A stretch of DNA of 9,413 nucleotides from an uncultured Caryophanales bacterium (GTDB taxonomy: Bacteria > Bacillota_I > Bacilli_A > Izemoplasmatales > Hujiaoplasmataceae). Below are positions 1 to 4,968 of this stretch, one piece after another. The translations under genes were made by a program, and so were the position numbers. The stretch spans positions 1 to 9,413 of the forward strand of contig CALGNF010000172.1 in assembly GCA_937958685.1 (NCBI GenBank). Reading direction: 5' to 3'. The notes beneath the pieces were generated by a model that was not told the DNA's origin, did no database searches, and saw only the letters and a list, made by a program, of their open reading frames with translations. Numbering within the stretch: the first letter of the stretch is position 1; each line of letters opens with the position of its first letter.

Positions 1-85
1 TATCTGTTTTCTCTTTTTTTTTTTTTTAATGATACCGCCACCACCCCGATCTACACTCTTTCCCTACACGACGCTCTTCCGATCT
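1..85. other. Illumina adapter plus poly-T read-through artefact
   Basis: Bases 28-85 (58 bases) match the full TruSeq P5/universal adapter length for length, including the exact 3' part ACGACGCTCTTCCGATCT. The only differences are four substitutions, at 36, 39, 46 and 47, all to C. Bases 1-27 are T-rich. Read on the minus strand this is an insert, then adapter, then poly-A, which is what a short-insert read gives when it runs off the template; the changes are then all to G, as expected from low-signal calls in two-colour chemistry. This is not genomic sequence. Confidence 0.98.
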
Positions 86-683
86 AGGCAGTCTGGCACG
101 CAAGCACAAGGCTTACGTGGTGGGAGGTTCGTTCCCGGAGTCGGTTGGCGCCCTAACCTATAACACATGTCTGATCATCGCTCCCGACGGGGGCACCATC
201 GCCAAATATCGGAAGATGCATCTGTTCGAAATCACCTATCCCGATGGCAGGACCTTTGGCGAGAACCGGGTACTGACTCCCGGAAAGGAAATCGTCGTCT
301 TTCCGACCGCTTTCGGACCGATGGGAGTGATGATCTGTTTCGATATCCGCTTTCCCCGTTTGGCGGATCTTATTGCCGAAGCGGGGGCGAGGGTCATCTT
401 CGTGCCGGCGGCATTCAACACCTTCACAGGCCCCCTGCATTGGCACATCACCTTTCGAGCACGTGCCACGGACAACCAGCTTTTCATGATTGGCGCGAGT
501 CCGAGCCGAAATTCCGCCGGTGGCTATGAACCTTACGGCCATTCACTGGCGTGCGATCCTTTCGGCAGGATCATTGGCGAGCTCGGTGAAAACGAGGATG
601 TCCTGATCGTCGATCTCGACTTGGGCGCGATCGAACAGGCCAGGGCGGCGATTCCGATCCGCCGCAATCGCATCGATTTATGA
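86..683 (+). CDS. Nit2-like omega-amidase / nitrilase-superfamily carbon-nitrogen hydrolase, 5'-truncated
   Basis: C-terminal ~198 residues of a carbon-nitrogen hydrolase. The frame is open from the adapter junction (it begins GSLARKHKAYVVGGSFPES), so the GTG at 117 is internal and not the start. Of the Glu-Lys-Cys triad, the Lys is in YRKMHLF (bases 213-215) and the nucleophilic Cys in VMICFDIRFP (336-338); the Glu lies in the missing N-terminus. The segments GPLHWH, RARATDNQ, YGHSLACDPFG and the C-terminal IPIRRNRIDL match the Nit2/omega-amidase branch, cytosolic enzymes that hydrolyse alpha-ketoglutaramate or alpha-ketosuccinamate to the 2-oxoacid and ammonia. Full-length relatives are ~260-280 residues, so about 70-80 are lost. 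The substrate is inferred by similarity; another aliphatic amidase of the superfamily is possible. A terminator follows directly and no partner gene is visible. Confidence 0.9.
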
Positions 684-686
684 AAC

Positions 687-720
687 AAGGCAGCCTCCTC
701 CACCGGAAAGGCTGCCTTTT
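687..720 (+). terminator. Rho-independent terminator of the amidase gene
   Basis: A perfect 9-bp stem, AAGGCAGCC (687-695) with GGCTGCCTT (710-718), encloses a 14-base loop and runs into TTTT. It begins 3 bases after the amidase stop. The convergent cysK gene ends at 735, so the hairpin may also stop that transcript, but the T-run on the minus strand is weak. Confidence 0.88.
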
Positions 721-734
721 GCTTAGTCAACGCT

Positions 735-1667
735 TCAATCAAATTTGGCAAGATCGGTCGACAGATACCTTTCGCCGGTATCGGGAAGAACCATCACAAT
801 ATTCTGGCTCGCGGATCCGCCTCTTGTCCCAACCGCCAGCGCGCCATAGAGCGCGGCTCCGGCGGAAATGCCGGCGAGGATTCCCTCATGGCGGGCGAGC
901 AACCGGGCGTGAGCATACGCCTGCGCGTTCGTGACGGTGATGATCTCGTCGTAGATCGCCTGGTTCAAGGTTTTCGGAATGAAACCGGCACCGATGCCCT
1001 GGATCTTGTGCGATCCCTTGCATCCCTTCGTCAAGACCGGAGAATCAGCTGGTTCCAAGCCGATGATCTGGACAGATGGCAGATGTTCTCGCAGGTAGCG
1101 GCCGACGCCGGAAATCGTGCCCCCCGTACCGATGCCGGCCACAAAGACATCGAGGCGGCCATCCATTTGCTTCCAGATCTCGCGCGCCGTCGTGCGGTAA
1201 TGGATCCTTGGATTGGCAGAGTTGGCAAACTGCATCGGCATGAATGAACCGGGGGTGTTTCGCGCCAGTTCCTTGGCGATCCTGATGGCTTCCTGGATGC
1301 CTTTGGCGCCGTCGCTCAAAATGACCCTGGCGCCATACAATTCCAGGATCTTCCGTCGTTCGACGGAGGCGGTGTCGCTCATGACGATGACCACCCGATA
1401 GCCCTTGATCGCGCCGACCATCGCCAAACCGATGCCGGTGTTGCCGCTGGATGGCTCGATGATCGTCGCTCCCGGAGCCAGTTTTCCGCGCCTTTCCTGG
1501 GCTTCGATCATCGCAAGGGCGATCCGGTCCTTGATCGAACCCCCGGGATTGAATGCCTCGACCTTGGCAAAGAGGTTCGCGGGAACACGCAGATTCTGTT
1601 CGATCCGCCGCAGCCGGATCATCGGTGTTGAACCGATGGTCTCCAACAAGGAATCAAAGACTTTCAT
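735..1667 (-). CDS. cysK: Cysteine synthase A (O-acetylserine sulfhydrylase)
   Basis: A 310-residue PLP enzyme, the usual length for CysK; it makes cysteine from O-acetylserine and sulfide in the cytoplasm. Visible landmarks: PLP Schiff-base lysine K46 in NPGGSIKDR; substrate loop SSGNTG (73-78); PLP phosphate-binding GIGTGGTISG (178-187); GIGAGFIP (224-231); S268 in GISAG, which contacts the PLP ring nitrogen; C-terminal LPDTGERYLST. The start is ATG at 1667: a perfect AGGAGG (1674-1679) sits 6 bases upstream, and the protein then begins MKVFDSLLETIGSTPMIRL, as in known CysK. An upstream in-frame start at 1706 would add 13 residues absent from the family. It is last in the operon and overlaps cysE by 14 bases, which suggests translational coupling. 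Odd: the usual MPETMSxERR segment reads MSDTASVERR (96-105). Confidence 0.95.
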   Translation of the reverse strand: MKVFDSLLETIGSTPMIRLRRIEQNLRVPANLFAKVEAFNPGGSIKDRIALAMIEAQERRGKLAPGATIIEPSSGNTGIGLAMVGAIKGYRVVIVMSDTASVERRKILELYGARVILSDGAKGIQEAIRIAKELARNTPGSFMPMQFANSANPRIHYRTTAREIWKQMDGRLDVFVAGIGTGGTISGVGRYLREHLPSVQIIGLEPADSPVLTKGCKGSHKIQGIGAGFIPKTLNQAIYDEIITVTNAQAYAHARLLARHEGILAGISAGAALYGALAVGTRGGSASQNIVMVLPDTGERYLSTDLAKFD

Positions 1668-2568
1668 GGCTGCCCTCCTGTCCCGCCGCCTCGGTTTTGA
1701 TAACAAGTTCAGGAATTTTGATCGTCACCCGACTGTTCTTGGGGAAAGACCCGGTGATGAAGACGTTCGAACCGATCGTCGAGTTGGCACCGATGGTCGT
1801 TTCCCCGCCGAGGATCGAAGCCCCGGCGTAAATCGTGACATTGTCTTCAATCGTCGGATGCCGCTTGACGCCTTTGAGTGTCTGTCCGCCTTTGGTGGAC
1901 AGCGCCCCGATCGTGACGCCTTGATAGATTTTGACGTTTTCGCCGATGACTGCGGTTTCACCGATCACGACCCCCGTGCCATGATCGATGAAAAAGGCTT
2001 TCCCGATCCTGGCCCCCGGATTGATGTCGATCCCGGTTTCCCGGTGGGCGGCTTCCGCCATCATCCGGGGAAGGACAGGCACTCCCAAATCATGGAGTTC
2101 ATGGGCGATCCGGTAAATGGTGATTGCGTGGAAACCCGGATAGGAGATCACGATTTGATCACGGTTGAAGGCTGCGGGATCGCCGGCGAAGTGCGCTTCG
2201 AGGTCGCTATGCAGGAGTTGGCGGATCTTCGGGACACGTTCCAGGTAACGCAGGCAGAGTTCACAGGATTTTTTCCGGATCTGGCTGTTTCGGTTTTGGT
2301 CGGCAAGATATAGCAACGCCAACGAGATTTGGTTTTTCAAGAGGCGGTGCAATCTCCGGATCAGCCGTTTCAACGCTGTTTGCGAGCCGAATTCGCTGAC
2401 CTGGCGTTTGGTAAAATAGCCGGGAAACAACAATTCCCTGGTCAGATCGAGAATCCGTACGATATCCTCATTGGTTGGCAACCGGCAAGAGCAGTGATCC
2501 TTCTTGAGGGGATGCTCGCGATATTCCGCAAGCATCATGGGAATCAGAGGTTCGAGTTTTTTCATCAT
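1654..2568 (-). CDS. cysE: Serine O-acetyltransferase, long EpsC-type form
   Basis: 304 residues; transfers acetyl from acetyl-CoA to serine, giving the O-acetylserine used by the next gene. The N-terminal ~170 residues are helical and include LFPGYF, a signature of the longer EpsC-like acetyltransferases. Residues ~180-290 form a left-handed beta-helix of hexapeptide repeats. By alignment with E. coli CysE the active-site residues are D195/H196 (IDHGTGVVIGETA) and H237 (RHPTI), with D130 (GDPAA) as the serine-binding Asp. The start is one of two adjacent ATGs (2568 or 2565); GGAG (2574-2577) is 5 and 8 bases upstream of them. It begins 1 base after the glycosylase stop and its last codons hold the cysK ribosome binding site. 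The C-terminus ends HESL, not the Ile that docks canonical CysE into CysK, so a stable cysteine synthase complex is uncertain. Confidence 0.93.
   Translation of the reverse strand: MMKKLEPLIPMMLAEYREHPLKKDHCSCRLPTNEDIVRILDLTRELLFPGYFTKRQVSEFGSQTALKRLIRRLHRLLKNQISLALLYLADQNRNSQIRKKSCELCLRYLERVPKIRQLLHSDLEAHFAGDPAAFNRDQIVISYPGFHAITIYRIAHELHDLGVPVLPRMMAEAAHRETGIDINPGARIGKAFFIDHGTGVVIGETAVIGENVKIYQGVTIGALSTKGGQTLKGVKRHPTIEDNVTIYAGASILGGETTIGANSTIGSNVFITGSFPKNSRVTIKIPELVIKTEAAGQEGSHESL
1674..1679 (-). promoter_or_regulatory. cysK ribosome binding site inside cysE
   Basis: AGGAGG on the minus strand, 6 bases before the cysK ATG. It lies in the final codons of cysE, so those codons (GQEG) are shared with the initiation site of the next gene. 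It decides the cysK start at 1667 over the upstream in-frame one at 1706. Confidence 0.85.
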
Positions 2569-2569
2569 T

Positions 2570-3109
2570 TTAGCTCCGTTGTCTGGATAATCTCCTTTCT
2601 TGCAGTGATCGATTCGCGGGTGCCTCGACGACCGCACGCCAGGATTCGACCAGTTTTGTGAGGTCATAGGCAGCATTGGCCGCCGATGTCGAGGGCAGGG
2701 TGGTGGTTATTGGCGCATAGGCGGGGAAAAAGCGGTCGAAGAGATTCCCGGCTGTCTTGCCGTTTGCAAAGATCTGCTTGATGTTGGCGGCGGCGATGAT
2801 GGCGGGTATGTCCGCCGGAATGATCTCGGTGATCGAGTTGTCGCGCGATCCTTGGATCAGGCAACTTTCGACGACATCATAGAGCGCCAGGCGATGCTTG
2901 GCGAGCAGGGCTTTTTTTGTGGCGATATCCGCGATCACGAAATCTTCACCATACAGAAGCGAAAGCACACGCCAGAAGCGGTTTTGGGGATGCATATAAA
3001 AGAAAGAATGTTTTCGGGACACGCTTGAGGGAAAACTTCCGAGGATCAGGATTTCGCTGTCAACGTGAATAAATGGGGGAAAGCCGTGAGTCGCCGCTAT
3101 TTTTCCCAT
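2570..3109 (-). CDS. DNA-deoxyinosine glycosylase (UDG superfamily, family 6)
   Basis: 179 residues; a single-domain glycosylase expected to remove hypoxanthine (deaminated adenine) from DNA, leaving an abasic site. Evidence: motif 1 region LILGSFPSSVSRKHSFFY (21-38), then HPQNRFWRVL (40-49) with N43 in the catalytic-Asn position used by family 6, and motif 2 LPSTSAANA (138-146). The start is ATG at 3109: GGAGGAGG (3118-3125) is 8 bases upstream, and an earlier in-frame ATG at 3127 overlaps that site and lies upstream of the predicted transcription start. It is first gene of the operon with cysE and cysK. The last ~20 residues (SLQERRLSRQRS end) are basic and look non-conserved; their codons also carry the cysE ribosome binding site. 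Uracil rather than hypoxanthine as main substrate cannot be excluded. Confidence 0.88.
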   Translation of the reverse strand: MGKIAATHGFPPFIHVDSEILILGSFPSSVSRKHSFFYMHPQNRFWRVLSLLYGEDFVIADIATKKALLAKHRLALYDVVESCLIQGSRDNSITEIIPADIPAIIAAANIKQIFANGKTAGNLFDRFFPAYAPITTTLPSTSAANAAYDLTKLVESWRAVVEAPANRSLQERRLSRQRS

Positions 3110-3126
3110 TACCGCCACCTCCTCCA

Positions 3127-3139
3127 TCTATTATAACAT
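3127..3139 (-). promoter_or_regulatory. Extended -10 promoter for glycosylase-cysE-cysK operon
   Basis: Minus-strand ATGTTATAATAGA holds a consensus TGn plus TATAAT (hexamer at 3130-3135). No good -35 is found at 16-18 bases (best TCCAAA, 3 of 6), which an extended -10 can tolerate. Initiation would fall near 3123-3124, giving a ~15-base leader that starts almost at the Shine-Dalgarno site. Confidence 0.65.
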
Positions 3140-3242
3140 CGGGAGCACCAATTTTGGATTGATGTGCATTGTTTGCCCATTCGGAATTATTGGAAAAAAA
3201 CGCCAAATAAAGGCAGATTCATCGCATTTTCATATTTTCCGC

Positions 3243-3274
3243 TTATCATTGCCCGCATGGTATGTTATAATAGA
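3243..3274 (+). promoter_or_regulatory. Sigma-A promoter, extended -10, for the CBS gene
   Basis: TTATCA (3243-3248, 4 of 6 to TTGACA), a 17-base spacer, then TGT-TATAAT (hexamer 3266-3271), a perfect extended -10. The predicted start is near 3278, with a ~37-base leader before the ATG at 3315. The 13 bases 3262-3274 are identical, in opposite orientation, to the promoter at 3127-3139. Confidence 0.75.
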
Positions 3275-3314
3275 CAAGGAATGGCGATCCCAACCGATGA
3301 AAGGAGATCTATCG

Positions 3315-3725
3315 ATGGAAATCATGTCTTTCCTTAAGCCCAAGAGCGAAGTAATCTACATCTACGATGACACATCCTTGAAAGCGGCGCTCGAGGAAAT
3401 GGAGAAATACCGCTTCACCTCAATCCCGATCATCAGCCGAGAAGGTCGCTATTTGGGCACGATCACCGAGGGGGATTTTCTTTGGGAAATCAAGAAGCTC
3501 AACGACTTCAATCTCAAGAAGGCCGACAGCATGCTGGCGGGATCGGTGCACCGACACCGCGACTATGTACCGGTGCGAATCAGCGCCACGATGGATGAAC
3601 TCATACTCAAGGCGGCTGACCAGAATTTTGTGCCCATCGTCGATGAGCAAGGGATTTTTCTCGGCATTGTCACCAGGAAAATGATCCTCAACTACTTCTT
3701 CGACCATAAATTCATCGTGCTCTAG
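3315..3725 (+). CDS. Two-CBS-domain protein
   Basis: A 136-residue stand-alone CBS-pair (Bateman) protein. CBS1 covers ~10-60 (LKAALEEMEKYRFTSIPIIS, then GRYLGTITEGDFLW) and CBS2 ~70-126 (PVRISATMDELILKA, NFVPIVDEQGIFLGIVTRK). Such modules bind adenosine nucleotides and act as energy or ligand sensors; no catalytic or DNA-binding domain is attached, so the partner is unknown. The start is ATG at 3315, with AAGGAG (3301-3306) 8 bases upstream; an in-frame ATG at 3297 lacks a ribosome binding site. It is followed by a hairpin terminator and, 66 bases after the stop, by the radical SAM gene on the same strand. Confidence 0.88.
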   Translation: MEIMSFLKPKSEVIYIYDDTSLKAALEEMEKYRFTSIPIISREGRYLGTITEGDFLWEIKKLNDFNLKKADSMLAGSVHRHRDYVPVRISATMDELILKAADQNFVPIVDEQGIFLGIVTRKMILNYFFDHKFIVL

Positions 3726-3738
3726 CAGCATTTTTACC

Positions 3739-3765
3739 AGCGGTCCAATCCGGGACCGCTTTTTT
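3739..3765 (+). terminator. Hairpin terminator/attenuator between CBS and radical SAM genes
   Basis: AGCGGTCC (3739-3746) pairs perfectly with GGACCGCT (3753-3760) around a 6-base loop, followed by a T-run to 3765. This is a standard intrinsic terminator, but the next gene's Shine-Dalgarno site begins only 13 bases later, leaving no room for a promoter downstream. It may therefore act as a partial terminator within one transcription unit. Confidence 0.85.
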
Positions 3766-3790
3766 CATTTGGGAGATAAGGAGTGTCACC

Positions 3791-4717
3791 ATGGCAGGAA
3801 GCAAACATATCTACGGACCGATCCCCTCGCGACGCCTGGGCAGGTCGCTCGGAATCAGCCCGATACCCAAGAAAGCCTGCAATTTCGCCTGTGTCTACTG
3901 CCAGTTGGGACCAACCGACATGATGACCACCCACAGGCATGAATACTATCCGTTGGCGGAGATTCTGCGGGAATTTTCCGCATATGTGTCCGGGAAAGAT
4001 ACTTACGATGTCGTCTCGATTGTCGGCGAGGGCGAACCGACACTTTATTCCCGGCTTGGAGAACTCATTCGCGGCTTGAAGGAACACACCACCCGACCGG
4101 TTGCCGTGATTACCAACGGCGCCTTGCTGAGCGATGCTTCCGTTCGTGACGAGTTGGCTTTGGCGGACATCGTGCTGCCATCGTTGGACGCGTATGACGC
4201 GACGGCCTTCCGAAAAATCAACCGCCCAGCCAAAACCATCACGTACGATAACTATCTGAACGGATTGCAGTCGTTTGCCAGACAATACCAGGGACAGCTC
4301 TGGCTGGAGATCATGCTGCTGAAGGGAATCAACGATCATCAACAGGCCATTGATGCGTTTAGGGAACATCTTGGCGCGATCCGGCATGACAAATTGTACC
4401 TGAACACACCGGTCAGGCCACCGGCTGAGAAAGATATCGAACCCGTACCCCATCAGCGTCTTATCGAGATCGGCGAACTTCTGGGAGGAATTCCCATCGA
4501 TTTCTTGGCTCAGGGCAGTTACGATTGCGATGAAACGGACGACTATCAGGCTATCTTGAACCTGATCAGAAGGCATCCGCTGAACCAACATGAGATTGGT
4601 GTCTTTCTCACGGCGCGCAACATACCGGCAGCAGAGCCGCTTTTGCATAGGCTGGAACAGGATCCGGATGTGGAGAGTATCAGTTATCGCGGATATGTCA
4701 CTTATCGGTTGAAATGA
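3791..4717 (+). CDS. Radical SAM protein, COG0731 (TYW1-like) family
   Basis: 308 residues. The [4Fe-4S]/SAM motif CX3CX2C is C30-NFA-C34-VY-C37, preceded by YGPIPSRRLGRSLGI, a hallmark of this bacterial branch. VGEGEPTL (79-85) is the GGEP-like SAM-binding strand, with VITNGALL (106-113) and a TIM-barrel continuation up to ~245 (LEIMLLKGIND, LYLNTPVRPP). Residues ~250-308 (DYQAILNLIRRHPLN to GYVTYRLK) look like a small winged-helix module. It lacks the extra cysteines of SPASM domains. The family is often labelled Fe-S oxidoreductase or wyosine-synthase-like, but bacteria do not make wyosine and the true substrate is not established. The start is ATG at 3791, with AAGGAG (3778-3783) 7 bases upstream. 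It likely shares transcripts with the CBS gene. Confidence 0.9.
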   Translation: MAGSKHIYGPIPSRRLGRSLGISPIPKKACNFACVYCQLGPTDMMTTHRHEYYPLAEILREFSAYVSGKDTYDVVSIVGEGEPTLYSRLGELIRGLKEHTTRPVAVITNGALLSDASVRDELALADIVLPSLDAYDATAFRKINRPAKTITYDNYLNGLQSFARQYQGQLWLEIMLLKGINDHQQAIDAFREHLGAIRHDKLYLNTPVRPPAEKDIEPVPHQRLIEIGELLGGIPIDFLAQGSYDCDETDDYQAILNLIRRHPLNQHEIGVFLTARNIPAAEPLLHRLEQDPDVESISYRGYVTYRLK

Positions 4718-4968
4718 GCGAGCGCGACTCGCGCTTGGCGATTATCACTTTCGCAATCAAAGCCAAACACACCGATGACTTGGCTGCAAATACGGCTTTC
4801 TTCTCGTTTTTATAGCAATTGTGGGGGGGCTTGTTGACAAGTGTGTCATCTTATAATAAATTATAGGTAAGCATTATTGACATCTTTGAGATATGTTGCG
4901 ACGGGACCAATCTGCTCTTGTCGCATTTTCATTGGCAGACAATCTTCAAAAGAACAGGGGGGAACCAA
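4718..4968 (+). promoter_or_regulatory. Upstream region of the repeat lipoprotein gene
   Basis: No gene is seen in these 251 bases. A GC hairpin, AGCGCG-ACT-CGCGCT (4721-4735), follows the radical SAM stop but has no T-run. A run of seven G lies at 4823-4829. Consensus TTGACA (4834-4839) and consensus TATAAT (4852-4857) are both present but only 12 bases apart, too close for sigma-A; TTGACA with TAAATT (4857-4862) gives a 17-base spacer. An inverted repeat TGACA-AGTG-TGTCA (4835-4848) overlaps the -35 and could be an operator. A second TTGACA (4877-4882) has no matching -10. A run of six G (4957-4962) serves as the ribosome binding site. Confidence 0.5.

Noticed and set aside
117..683. GTG at 117 as the true start of the amidase
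   Set aside because: The frame stays open and family-like (SLARKHKAYVV) back to the adapter junction, and a full enzyme needs ~70 more residues.
1405..2313. Long open frame (302 codons) on the plus strand opposite cysK/cysE
   Set aside because: It runs antisense across two clearly recognised genes, has no family motif and no good ribosome site; it is a side effect of codon bias.
3734..4648. Long open frame (304 codons) on the minus strand opposite the radical SAM gene
   Set aside because: Antisense shadow of a strongly recognised radical SAM protein, with no domain and no credible start signal.
4721..4735. GC hairpin after the radical SAM gene as a terminator
   Set aside because: Six-bp stem with a 3-base loop and no T-run; at most a weak structure.
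4877..4882. Second consensus TTGACA upstream of the lipoprotein gene
   Set aside because: No -10-like hexamer lies 16-18 bases downstream (the region reads CGACGGG).
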